DNA of 64,000 bases from VRUE01 sp963816785 (lineage in GTDB: Bacteria; Actinomycetota; Thermoleophilia; Solirubrobacterales; 70-9), in contig CAWFLL010000004.1 of assembly GCA_963816785.1 (NCBI GenBank), positions 1 to 64,000 of the forward strand. Direction: 5' to 3'. This document shows, piece by piece, positions 34,538 to 42,010 of the stretch. The notes beneath the pieces were generated by a model. That model made no database searches. It saw only the letters and a list, made by a program, of their open reading frames with translations, and was not told the origin of the DNA. The translations under genes were made by a program, and so were the position numbers. Within the stretch, counting starts at the first letter, position 1. Every line of letters starts with the position of its first letter.

Positions 34538-34582
34538 AGGTCGCGGCAGGGTAGCGGACGGGAGCGACATAGCATCCGTTCC

Positions 34583-35998
34583 GTGGGCGCGGCGCGGGCA
34601 TCGGCTGAGGGGGACCTTGCGTCGCGCAATGGCGGCCGGGCCGGGCTCACGGCCCTGGCGGTGATCCTGCTGCTGGGCCTGGCGCTGCGGGTGGACTACG
34701 CCTGGGAGGGCCGCGAGCCGGTCTTCGACGCGGTCGCCTACGCCCATATCGCGGCGAACCTCGAGCGCGGCGAGGGCTTCACGGTCGGCGAGTCGGCGAC
34801 CCAACCCTCGAGCAACTACTCGCCGGGCCTGCCGCTGCTGGTCTCCGGGCTCTACGAGGTCAGCGGGGGTGCGCACGAGCGCTTCGCCAGGCTCGTGCTG
34901 GCGGTGATCGGATCGCTCGCGGTCCTCTTCACCTACCTGATCGGCCGCCGCCTCTCGGGCCCGGCGGCGGGACTCCTCGGCGCCGCGGTGGTGGCGATCT
35001 ATCCCGCGCTGCTCGAGTACGGGGGCATGCTGATGTCCGAGCCGCTCTCGGCCACCCTGCTTTCGGGCGCGGTCCTCGCGATCCTCTGGGCGGCCGACTC
35101 GCCCCGGGACCCGCCCGCCAGATGGCTGGTTCCGGGTGTGCTGCTGGGAGCACTGGCGCTGAGCCGGCCGGAGTACCTCGGCGTCGCCTTCCTGCTCGCC
35201 GCCGTCGTCTTCGCCCGGGGGGCCGGCGAGGGGTGGAAGCGGACGCTGGGCCAGGCCGGTGTCCTGTTGGCCGGGGTCGTGCTCGTCGTGGCGCCGTGGA
35301 CGATCCGCAATGCGGTCGCGCTCGATCGGTTCGTGCCGATCTCGACCGGGGGCGGGCAGGTGCTGTTCGCCGGCTCCTACCTGCCCTCGGACGGTGATCC
35401 GGAACGGGTCGGCCGGGAGGTTCTAGAGCGCCACCCAGGGCTGGCCATGCAGTTGGCCCTTGAAAGCCTGCCCTCGGTGCGGCACGAACCGCACGCGGCG
35501 ACCTCTTACTTCTACAAGCTTGACGCCTCCGAGGCGGCCGACGTGGTCGTCAACCGCCTGCGGCTCGAGCAGATCCTCGCGGCGCTGGCGGCGCAGCGCT
35601 ACCCCGATCTCGAAACCGACCGCGCGCTCGGCCGGATGGGCCGCGAACGCCTCTGGGACGACGTCACCGAGCAGCCGCTCGAGTATGCGGGCTTCGTCGC
35701 GGCCAAGTTGTGGCGGGTGTGGGGACACGGCCCCCGTGAGGTGATGCGAAGGCCAATCTGGGAGATCCTGCACTGGGCCCTGCTCGCGTTCGGCCTGGTC
35801 GGGCTGATCGGCCTGCTGGCCCGGCGCCGCTGGGAGGCGATCCCGCTCCTCACCGTCCTCGTCGCAATCAGCGCGATCAGCGCAATCCTGGTCGCGTCAC
35901 CGCGGCGGGCCCTTGTCATGCTGCCGCTGATCGCCGCCCTGGCCGGGGTCGGGGCGGTCCTGTGCAGGGATAGCCTGGCGCGACGATGGAAAGGCTGA
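34583..35998 (+). CDS. ArnT/PMT-like (GT-C fold) membrane glycosyltransferase, paralogue 1
   Basis: About 471 aa with some 9-11 membrane helices. The first loop has FDAVAYAHIAANLERGEGF, where the Asp resembles the catalytic acidic residue of the lipid-phosphate-sugar-using GT39/GT83 group; RPEYLGVAFLLAAVVF and PWTIRNAVALDRFVPISTGG are shared with the next gene. The donor is probably a polyprenyl-phosphate sugar and the acceptor unknown. The GTG at 34583 is chosen as the first start after the divergent sqdB; the longer open frame upstream is antisense to sqdB. The end overlaps the next gene by 13 nt. Confidence 0.8.
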   Translation: MGAARASAEGDLASRNGGRAGLTALAVILLLGLALRVDYAWEGREPVFDAVAYAHIAANLERGEGFTVGESATQPSSNYSPGLPLLVSGLYEVSGGAHERFARLVLAVIGSLAVLFTYLIGRRLSGPAAGLLGAAVVAIYPALLEYGGMLMSEPLSATLLSGAVLAILWAADSPRDPPARWLVPGVLLGALALSRPEYLGVAFLLAAVVFARGAGEGWKRTLGQAGVLLAGVVLVVAPWTIRNAVALDRFVPISTGGGQVLFAGSYLPSDGDPERVGREVLERHPGLAMQLALESLPSVRHEPHAATSYFYKLDASEAADVVVNRLRLEQILAALAAQRYPDLETDRALGRMGRERLWDDVTEQPLEYAGFVAAKLWRVWGHGPREVMRRPIWEILHWALLAFGLVGLIGLLARRRWEAIPLLTVLVAISAISAILVASPRRALVMLPLIAALAGVGAVLCRDSLARRWKG

Positions 35999-37368
35999 GC
36001 GACTGGCTGCGCACCCTGCCCGAGCGGCATGGGCGGAAGACCCTGATCCTGCTGGCGCTGATCCTCGCGCTCGGGTTTGGGCTGCGGGCCTATCGCGTCG
36101 TCGAGCCGCTGGCGACCCCCGGCGACGACGCCCAGGCCTATTACGCGCTCTCCAAGGCGCTCTATGAGGAAGGCACCTACGGTGGACCGGAATTCCGCGA
36201 TGCGAGCGATTGGTCGCCGGGGGCGCCGCTTCTCTACGCGGCGGCCTTCTACGCGACCGGCGGGCCTCGCGAAGGGACGGCGCGGATCGTCGAGATGCTG
36301 CTCGGGCTGGCGACGATCGTCGTCGTGTACCTGCTCGGGCGCCGGATCAACTGCCGGCCGGCGGGCCTGCTCGCCGCCCTCGGCGTCGCCGTCTACCCAC
36401 CCTTCATCCACTCGACCGGCGCTCTCTTCAGCGAGCCGGTCGCGATGTTCACGCTGCCCGCGGCGGTCCTTCTCTTCCTGAACGCCCAGGGTTCACCCGC
36501 CGCCCCCGGGCGCGGGGATTACGGCGGAATCATGTGGATGTACGCCCTGAGCGGTTTCTTCTTCGGGCTCACCGCTCTGGCACGGCCCGAGTACCTGCTG
36601 GTCGGTGTCGCCTTCGTGGTCCTCGCCGCGGTCCGGGTCGGCGTCGAGCGCGGCTGGAGGCCGGCGGCCGGCGGGGCGGCTCTGCTGGCGGCGGCGATGC
36701 TCGTCCCGATCATCCCGTGGACCGTCCACAACATCGTCACCCTCGACCGCGCCGTGCCGATCAGCACCGGCGGCGGCAAGGCGCTCTACGTCGGCACCCT
36801 GCTCCCCGCCGACGGCGAGTACCAGCGGGCCAAGGCGCTGCTCGTCAGGCGCTACCGCGGCCGCGATCTAGAGCCCGGCTCGGAGGCGCTCGATCAGGTC
36901 GAACCGGCGCCCCTCTTCGACCGCGTCGCCGCCCGCTACCCCGACCTTCCCCGTGACCAGGCCCTGGGGAAGGTCGGCAAGGAAAACTTCTACGACTACC
37001 TCGGAGAAGACCCGGTCGGCTATGCGGCGATGACCGTGCGCAAGGTCTGGCGGATGTGGAGCGGCGGCGTCGGCGAAGCGATGAACGCGACAGCCGGCAG
37101 GGTCGTCCAGGTCCTGATCGTGCTGCTCGGCCTGGGTGGCATGGCGGTGCTCGCCGCCCGCCGCCGTTGGTGGGAGCTGGTCGCGATGGCGACCCCGATC
37201 GTCCTCGTGACCCTTGTCGGCGCGGCCACCCTCGCCGCCTCCCGCCGCAACGAGGTCCTGATGACACTTGTCTTTCCGCTTGCCGGTGTGACCCTGGCCC
37301 GGGCCGGAGCGGCCCTATCCTCCTCCGGTCGATGGCAGCGAGGGCAGGCATCTTCCCCCCAGAGCTGA
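35986..37368 (+). CDS. ArnT/PMT-like (GT-C fold) membrane glycosyltransferase, paralogue 2
   Basis: A 460-aa membrane protein clearly related to the previous one: GDDAQAYYALSKALYEEGTY in the first loop, LARPEYLLVGVAFVVLA, PWTVHNIVTLDRAVPISTGG. The shared NxVxLDRxVPISTGGG segment shows tandem duplication. Starts at the ATG at 35986, 13 nt inside gene 1, and overlaps the next gene by 37 nt, so all three are one unit. The GT2 protein that follows could make the polyprenyl-phosphate sugar these transferases use. Confidence 0.82.
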   Translation: MERLSDWLRTLPERHGRKTLILLALILALGFGLRAYRVVEPLATPGDDAQAYYALSKALYEEGTYGGPEFRDASDWSPGAPLLYAAAFYATGGPREGTARIVEMLLGLATIVVVYLLGRRINCRPAGLLAALGVAVYPPFIHSTGALFSEPVAMFTLPAAVLLFLNAQGSPAAPGRGDYGGIMWMYALSGFFFGLTALARPEYLLVGVAFVVLAAVRVGVERGWRPAAGGAALLAAAMLVPIIPWTVHNIVTLDRAVPISTGGGKALYVGTLLPADGEYQRAKALLVRRYRGRDLEPGSEALDQVEPAPLFDRVAARYPDLPRDQALGKVGKENFYDYLGEDPVGYAAMTVRKVWRMWSGGVGEAMNATAGRVVQVLIVLLGLGGMAVLAARRRWWELVAMATPIVLVTLVGAATLAASRRNEVLMTLVFPLAGVTLARAGAALSSSGRWQRGQASSPQS

Positions 37369-38399
37369 CGGCGCTGCGCGCCGCCGGCCTCGTGCTGGCC
37401 GTGGGGCTGGTCGCCTACGCGCTGACCCGCCGCCGCTCGCTCCGCAATGCGGACGTCCTGATCCTGCTCCTCGCGGCCCTCGGCCTGGCGATCGTCTCCG
37501 GCACCGAAATCACCGACGCGCTGCTATCGGCCTTCTCCTTCGAGAAAGGGAACGGGGGGCGGATCCTCGGCCTGGCCGTGTTCGCGATCTTCATCCTCTT
37601 CCTGCTGATCCTGAGGGCACTCTCGCAGGCCGCGCGGAACTCGCGCCAGCTCTCCGCCGTGCTCGAGGGACTCGCCTGGGAGGAGTTCCGCCAGGCGGGG
37701 CTCCCGGAGCGGTTCGGGGGCAGGGTCGCCGTCGTCGTCCCCGCCTACAACGAGGCCGAGAACATCGGCTATGTCCTCGACCGGATTCCGGCCGAGGCCT
37801 GCGGGGTGGAGACGGCGGTGCTGGTGATCGACGACGGCTCGCGCGACGGGACCGGCGAGGTCGCCGCCGAGCACGGCGCGATCGTCGCCCGCCACCTCAT
37901 CAACCGCGGCGGCGGCGCCGCATTGCGGACCGGCTACCGGCTGATGGTCGAGTCCAGGGCCGACGTCGTCGTCACCCTCGACGCCGACGGGCAGCACCTG
38001 CCGTCCGAGATCGAGCGCCTCGTGCAGCCTGTCCTCGACGGCGAGGTCGACGTCGCCCACGGCTCGCGGGTGCTCGGCGATGCGGACCGCAACCACTTCG
38101 CCCGCGAGATGGGGATCGTCTTCTTCAACCGCCTCGTCTCGATGATCACCCGCACCCACGTCACCGACTGCTCGAACGGCTACCGCGCGGTCCGCGCCAC
38201 CGTCCTGCCGCAGCTCGTCCTGCGGCAGGAGCAGTTCCACACCTCCGAGTTCATGATCGAGGCGATCAAGCGGGGCGTGCCCGCGAAGGAGATCCCGGTC
38301 ACGGTCGAGCAGCGCCTCCACGGCCACTCGAAGAAGCCCGCGGTCGTCCGCTACGGCGTCGGCTTTGCCAACGCGATCGTCCGCACCTGGCTTCGGTAG
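37332..38399 (+). CDS. GT2 glycosyltransferase with N-terminal membrane region (DPM1-like)
   Basis: About 355 aa. Residues 1-100 hold two to three membrane helices of the DUF2304 kind. From about 130 a GT2 domain like polyprenyl-phosphate mannose/glucose synthase follows: VAVVVPAYNEAENIGYVLDR, VLVIDDGSRDGTGEVA, LINRGGGAALRTGYRLM, VVTLDADGQHLPSEIERLV (DxD-type metal site DAD), SRVLGDADRN. It probably loads a sugar onto a lipid phosphate, the donor for the two membrane transferases before it. The ATG at 37332 overlaps the preceding gene by 37 nt. Confidence 0.83.
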   Translation: MAARAGIFPPELTALRAAGLVLAVGLVAYALTRRRSLRNADVLILLLAALGLAIVSGTEITDALLSAFSFEKGNGGRILGLAVFAIFILFLLILRALSQAARNSRQLSAVLEGLAWEEFRQAGLPERFGGRVAVVVPAYNEAENIGYVLDRIPAEACGVETAVLVIDDGSRDGTGEVAAEHGAIVARHLINRGGGAALRTGYRLMVESRADVVVTLDADGQHLPSEIERLVQPVLDGEVDVAHGSRVLGDADRNHFAREMGIVFFNRLVSMITRTHVTDCSNGYRAVRATVLPQLVLRQEQFHTSEFMIEAIKRGVPAKEIPVTVEQRLHGHSKKPAVVRYGVGFANAIVRTWLR

Positions 38400-38402
38400 A
38401 AC

Positions 38403-38478
38403 AAACCGCCGCCTCCTCTGCTCCCGCTCGGGCCGGACGAAACAGAGATGGACCGGCCCTCGCTCCCGCGTCCGGGGG
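38403..38478 (+). repeat. gene-start repeat-like segment C, copy 2
   Basis: Gap between the converging GT2 and zinc-ribbon genes. Holds ACAAACCGCCGCCTCCTCTG, GCTCGGGCCGGACGAAACAG, AGATGGACCGGCC and CTCGCTCCCGCGTCCGGGGG. Reverse-complemented it lines up with family B copy 4 (GAGCGAGxxxxxxTxCATCTCTG, then GAGCG...GCAGAGGAGG) and shares end words with 12125-12204. No gene starts at its AGGAGG end here, so this would be an orphan copy. Confidence 0.4.
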
Positions 38479-38487
38479 CGGCGGGTG

Positions 38488-38772
38488 TCATCTCACGCCG
38501 GGGTGGCGGACGGCGGCGGGGTCCGGCAGGTAGAGGTCGGTTCCGCAGCGCGGGCAGACCTGGACGTAGAGCTTCACCGCCTTGCGGCAGGTTGGGCACT
38601 GGCGTTCCGGTTCGTCCTTCTCGGTGCGGTAGAGGATCACCGCGATCAGGCCGAGCGGCGGCAGCAGGGTGCCGATCAACAGCCAGAGCCAGAACGAGCT
38701 GCCCTTGCCGCGGCCGATGATCGCGGTGGCCAGCCCGAAGAAGAAGGCGATGATCAGGTACTCGAAGCCCAC
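38488..38772 (-). CDS. small membrane protein with C-terminal zinc ribbon
   Basis: About 94 aa. Two hydrophobic helices (EYLIIAFFFGLATAIIG and FWLWLLIGTLLPPLGLIAVI) are followed by a CxxC...CxxC zinc ribbon (CPTCRKAVKLYVQVCPRCG). Function unknown; the ribbon would face the cytoplasm. The GTG at 38772 lies 19 nt inside the end of ndh, so translation is probably coupled and it may serve the same membrane complex. Longer upstream reading is antisense or shifted ndh. Confidence 0.72.
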   Translation of the reverse strand: MGFEYLIIAFFFGLATAIIGRGKGSSFWLWLLIGTLLPPLGLIAVILYRTEKDEPERQCPTCRKAVKLYVQVCPRCGTDLYLPDPAAVRHPGVR

Positions 38773-40055
38773 GACTCCATTGTCTCGCCCAGGCGCTTCG
38801 GGTGCCCGATCGAGCCGACCTCGGAGAGGTCGCGGCGGAACGGCAGGCTCGCGGTCCAGTCGAGCACCGCACGAACCTTGCGGGCGGTGCCCGGGATCTG
38901 GCTCATGTGGTAGGTCCGGGCCAGCCACCAGGCCGGAAAGCCGCGGAAGGTTCGGCTGCCGATCCGGCCGACCGCCTTGTAGCGGCCGAGGTTGACGAAG
39001 GAGGCGTTGCCGCGGTAGGCGAACGGCTGCGCCTCGCCGATGCCGAGCTCCGCCGCGATGTTGCGGGCCGCGACGGGTCCCTGCCGGACCGCGTGCTGGG
39101 CGGTCGGCGGGGCGAGGCCTCCGCGGGGGTCCGGGGCGGCGGCGCAGTCGCCGATCGCCCAGACCGAGTCCATGCCGCGGACCCGGAGGTGGTCGTCGAC
39201 CGGCAACCTCCCGCGCTCGTCGAGCGGCAGGCCCAGCTTGCGCAGTATCGGCTGCGGCGCCACCCCCGCGGTCCAGACCACCGTCCGGGTCGGCAGCGTC
39301 TCCCCGCTCGAGAGCCGGGCTGTGTCCGGCCCGACCTCCTCCAGCGTCGTCTCGAGCCGGATGTCGATGCCGCGCCCGCGCAGCTCGCGCAGCGCGTACT
39401 CGGCGAGCTCGATATCGATCTCCGGAAGCACCCGGCCGGTCGCCTCGACGAGCACCCAGCGCATCCCGTGCAGCCTCGCCCGGGGGTAGCTGGCCATCGC
39501 GTCGGCGGCGAAGTCCTGCAGCTCGGCCAGCGCCTCGAGGCCGGCGTAGCCGCCGCCGACGAAGACGTAGGTGAGGAGCCGGTCGCGCACCGCCGGGTCA
39601 TCGGTGGCGTTCGCTTCCTCCAGCGTCTCGATCACGTGGTTACGCAGCCAGATCGCGTCGGCGAGGCTCTTGAACCCGATCGCGTGCTCGGCCAGCCCCG
39701 GCACCGGCAGGACCCGCGAGACCGAGCCGAGCGCGATCAGCAGCTGGTCATAGGGAAGGCGATCGACCTGTCCGTATTTGCCGTGCAGCTCGACCGTGCG
39801 CGCGGCGGGGTCGTGGCCGGCGATCGCCCCCAGCCTGATATTGGTGCGGTCGAGGATCTCCCGCAGCGGCGTCACCACGTGCCGCGGCTCCAGGGTCCCC
39901 GCGGCGGCCTCCGGCAGGAACGGCGTGTAGAGCATGAAGTTGGTGTCGTTGACGAGGGTCAGCCGCGCCGACTGGCGCGGCATGATCCGCTCCAGCTCTC
40001 GGGCCGCCATCGCGCCGCCGAACCCACCACCGGCGATGACGACGTTCCAGGCCAT
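38754..40055 (-). CDS. ndh: type II NADH dehydrogenase (NDH-2)
   Basis: Single-subunit FAD enzyme of 433 aa that passes electrons from NADH to menaquinone without pumping protons. First dinucleotide fold VVIAGGGFGGAMAARELE, second TYVFVGGGYAGLEALAEL, then VWTAGVAPQPI and VWAIGDCAAAPD (FAD-binding Asp). The C-terminal stretch FPAWWLARTYHMSQIPG with basic flanks is the membrane-attached part. A perfect palindrome lies 13 nt before its start, and an IS element is inserted right behind that. Fits the menaquinone genes in the window. Confidence 0.9.
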   Translation of the reverse strand: MAWNVVIAGGGFGGAMAARELERIMPRQSARLTLVNDTNFMLYTPFLPEAAAGTLEPRHVVTPLREILDRTNIRLGAIAGHDPAARTVELHGKYGQVDRLPYDQLLIALGSVSRVLPVPGLAEHAIGFKSLADAIWLRNHVIETLEEANATDDPAVRDRLLTYVFVGGGYAGLEALAELQDFAADAMASYPRARLHGMRWVLVEATGRVLPEIDIELAEYALRELRGRGIDIRLETTLEEVGPDTARLSSGETLPTRTVVWTAGVAPQPILRKLGLPLDERGRLPVDDHLRVRGMDSVWAIGDCAAAPDPRGGLAPPTAQHAVRQGPVAARNIAAELGIGEAQPFAYRGNASFVNLGRYKAVGRIGSRTFRGFPAWWLARTYHMSQIPGTARKVRAVLDWTASLPFRRDLSEVGSIGHPKRLGETMESWASST

Positions 40056-40067
40056 GTCGCCAAATTA

Positions 40068-40096
40068 GCACTTTGTAACACGGTGTTACAAAGTGC
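40068..40096. promoter_or_regulatory. perfect 13+3+13 palindrome in front of ndh, likely operator
   Basis: GCACTTTGTAACA, three bases (CGG), then TGTTACAAAGTGC: a perfect inverted repeat, AT-richer than its surroundings, ending 13 nt before the ndh ATG. The TGTAACA/TGTTACA half-sites look like those bound by TetR- or FadR-class dimers. It could also be a hairpin at the mRNA start. Its outer base coincides with the first base of the IS target duplication, so the IS has cut ndh off from its original upstream DNA. Confidence 0.6.
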
Positions 40097-40103
40097 CGAT
40101 ACC
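40096..40103. repeat. IS target-site duplication, left copy
   Basis: CCGATACC, repeated exactly at 41987-41994. Eight bases is the duplication size known for IS1595-family elements. It fixes the outer ends of the inserted element. Confidence 0.9.
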
Positions 40104-40145
40104 GGGGGTTATCCCCTTGACGCAGGGTTGCATTAGAATGGCCCC

Positions 40146-40790
40146 GTGGAGAGGCGCAACACGCGACGACGAGACTCCCTACTGGGTGCCGCTTCTTATT
40201 TGGTCGCCCTCGGGGGTGGCTCGTTGATCGGCGCTCCCGTGGCAATTGTGTTCGTTGTGATCGGGACGGGCGTATTCGGCGTCGTGTTCGCAAGCTCAGC
40301 GTTTATTCAGCAGCGCATCCCGGCAGTTGGGCATCTGCCGCTCGTTGAAAATCGGGACTTTCGGGTTGTCGAAGGTCGCACTCTTGACGAACAAAAGGCC
40401 GAGCTTCAGGACTTGGAGGCTCAGCAGATCGAGGGGACTGAAGGGCCGTCTGGGATCAGCTTTGAGGAAACCAAGCCAAAGATTGAGGCTTATCTAAATG
40501 AGGCTCGGGCAATGTACGCCGAGCTAAATAACGATCCAGCGCCAGACCGAGTTGGGGCTATCTATGACGAAGCAGTCGATTGGCAACGGCGTGTTACCGC
40601 CGATCTTGAGCCCTACCACACTGATCTTGCGAATCAGTTCAGATGGGGCGGCCACATCCTCAGCGACCGACTGGAGGATGTCCACCCAACGGACCGAGTG
40701 AAACTTCAGAAGTGCGTGTTGCGGAAGGGCCAAGTGCTGCGAAATTTCCTCGATGGCACGCCAGGCAAGGAGTTAGAGAATTGGCGTTAA
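40146..40790 (+). CDS. IS passenger protein, membrane-anchored, unknown function
   Basis: 214 aa, starting with GTG only 18 nt inside the left terminal repeat. A basic N-terminus (MERRNTRRRDSLLG) is followed by two hydrophobic helices (about 14-52), then a cytoplasmic, Glu/Gln-rich helical region (LDEQKAELQDLEAQQIEG) and a C-terminal part with many charged residues (DRVKLQKCVLRKGQVLRNFL). Codon use (CTAAAT, GCTATC, TTAGAG) is unlike the host. No family recognised. IS1595-type elements are known to carry passengers, mostly unrelated to transposition. Confidence 0.65.
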   Translation: MERRNTRRRDSLLGAASYLVALGGGSLIGAPVAIVFVVIGTGVFGVVFASSAFIQQRIPAVGHLPLVENRDFRVVEGRTLDEQKAELQDLEAQQIEGTEGPSGISFEETKPKIEAYLNEARAMYAELNNDPAPDRVGAIYDEAVDWQRRVTADLEPYHTDLANQFRWGGHILSDRLEDVHPTDRVKLQKCVLRKGQVLRNFLDGTPGKELENWR

Positions 40791-40806
40791 GGGATTTTGT
40801 CCAACC

Positions 40807-40893
40807 TTCATGCGGAGCCGCGTATCCGAGGACGAGTCGCCCCCGTCGCAACGGGGGATACCCATCGTGTGTCTCGGGGCGGCTCCGCGTGAA
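40807..40893. other. long structured spacer inside the IS element
   Basis: Between the converging ends of the passenger and transposase genes. The outer arms TTCATGCGGAGCCGC (40807-40821) and GCGGCTCCGCGTGAA (40879-40893) pair at 14 of 15 positions. An inner pair CCGAG/CTCGG (40826-40830, 40873-40877) and a 7-bp hairpin CCCCCGT-CGCA-ACGGGGG (40840-40857) complete a branched fold of 87 nt. There is no T-run on either side, so it is not a canonical terminator, although a barrier between the converging transcripts is the simplest role. Confidence 0.65.
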
Positions 40894-40897
40894 GACC

Positions 40898-41815
40898 CTA
40901 TGCGCCGCTCTTGCCGTTGACAAGCTCCTTGAGCGGCAGCGTCTCGCCCTCGATCATCCGAAGCAGGGTGTCGCGGAACAGATAGGCGTTGTCCCGATTG
41001 TTGAACCTGAACGCCATCTCATCCAGGTAGGCCGGCAGGTGCTTGGCCGAAAGCTGGTGGTACGTGCCGATCACAGACCGCTTGAAGAGGCTCCAGACGC
41101 CCTCAATCGTGTTTGTATGGACGATGCCCCGCACCCATTCTTCCGAGGCATGATCGACCTTACGATGCGTCGTGTCCCAGTCTGTCATCTCGCCCCAACT
41201 GCGGTCAGAGTCCGTGAAGATGAACTCGGCTTTGTCGTCTACGGCGTCCTTGACGAATCCGCGATAGGAGACCCTCGACTCGCGCCCTGGCCCCTTGCGG
41301 ACCTCAAGCCGAAGCTCGCCACCACGCTCGATAGCGCCAAGCACCATCGACTTGTTAGCGCGGCCCGACTGACCCTTCGGGGTGCGCCGGTAACCACCGA
41401 CCCAAGTCTCGTCAATCTCGACGATGCCCTTCAACGGCACAGGCGATCCATCCTCCATCGCGGAGCGAACGCGGTGGCCCAGATACCAGGCCGTCTTGTA
41501 GCTCACGCCCAACGTGCGCTGAAGCTGCTTCGCGCTGATCCCCTTCTTGGACTCCCCGATCAGGTAGATCGCCAGGAACCACTTCCACAGCGGCAGGTGG
41601 GAATCGTGGAACACCGTCCCGGCTGTCACCGAGAACTGGTAGCGGCATGACGCCTCGTTGCACTCCCATTGGTTGCGCTTCTCAATCCGAGATACGGAGT
41701 CGTTGCCACAGCGAGGGCAGCGGACCCCATCGGGCCAGCGCAGGTCTTCCATGTATTCCCGACACTTGTCCTCAGAGCGAAACTGGTCAATCAACTGGGG
41801 GAGGTTCATAGCCAT
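40898..41815 (-). CDS. IS1595-family (ISXO2-like) transposase
   Basis: 305 aa. N-terminal zinc ribbon (CPRCG...CNEASC, about 35-62) and helical part SAKQLQRTLGVSYKTAWYLG, then the DDE-type nuclease domain: first Asp in VEIDETWVGGYRRTPKG, second in FIFTDSDRSWGEM, and the third region VHTNTIEGVWSLFKRSV with the Asn/Glu pair of this family, ending with AYLDEMAFRFNNRD. All catalytic blocks are present and the frame is intact. The ATG at 41815 or 41809 may be the start. It shares its start region with a divergent small ORF. Confidence 0.92.
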   Translation of the reverse strand: MAMNLPQLIDQFRSEDKCREYMEDLRWPDGVRCPRCGNDSVSRIEKRNQWECNEASCRYQFSVTAGTVFHDSHLPLWKWFLAIYLIGESKKGISAKQLQRTLGVSYKTAWYLGHRVRSAMEDGSPVPLKGIVEIDETWVGGYRRTPKGQSGRANKSMVLGAIERGGELRLEVRKGPGRESRVSYRGFVKDAVDDKAEFIFTDSDRSWGEMTDWDTTHRKVDHASEEWVRGIVHTNTIEGVWSLFKRSVIGTYHQLSAKHLPAYLDEMAFRFNNRDNAYLFRDTLLRMIEGETLPLKELVNGKSGA

Positions 41816-41954
41816 GCCCCGTCGCAAGAAGAAAGCTCGCGAGCTGACCGATGAGGAGACAATGAAGAAATTGTTCCCCAAAAAGGTCCGCGAGGAAGCG
41901 AAGAAAACCGCTCTAAATAGCCGTAAACCTTCATCTAAGAAGGACTCTAGCTGA
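41814..41954 (+). CDS. small basic IS-encoded protein
   Basis: 46 aa, MPRRKKKARELTDEETMKKL and FPKKVREEAKKTALNSRKPS being its two parts. Highly basic ends around one acidic helix (ELTDEETMKK). Its ATG overlaps the transposase ATG on the other strand (the shared CATG). It ends 8 nt before the right terminal repeat. It may be an accessory DNA-binding protein or repressor of the transposase; no family is recognised with certainty. Short length lowers confidence, but start, composition and placement argue for a gene. Confidence 0.5.
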   Translation: MPRRKKKARELTDEETMKKLFPKKVREEAKKTALNSRKPSSKKDSS

Positions 41955-41986
41955 TATGTGCCCCTGTGTCAAGGGGATAATCCCCC

Positions 41987-41994
41987 CGATACCC
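41987..41994. repeat. IS target-site duplication, right copy
   Basis: CCGATACC, identical to 40096-40103. The inferred empty site joins the ndh palindrome directly to CACGCGCAACC and the family A repeat beyond. Confidence 0.9.
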
Positions 41995-42010
41995 ACGCGC
42001 AACCTGGCTT

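Larger units (their letters stand above)
40104..41986. mobile_element. IS1595/ISXO2-type insertion element with passenger ORFs (1883 bp)
   Basis: Bounded by 24-bp terminal inverted repeats at 40104-40127 and 41963-41986 that differ at only two places; both begin GGGG, contain TTATCCCCTTGAC, and end CAGGG. Perfect 8-bp target duplications flank it. It carries an ISXO2-like transposase on the minus strand, a membrane-protein passenger gene on the plus strand, a small basic ORF divergent from the transposase, and a long structured spacer. Base composition of the passenger part is clearly more AT-rich than the host. The intact ends and frames suggest a recent, possibly active element. Confidence 0.9.

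Noticed and set aside
33272..34582. Plus-strand open frame upstream of the first membrane glycosyltransferase
   Set aside because: It is antisense to sqdB, whose protein is clearly conserved; the glycosyltransferase begins at the GTG at 34583.
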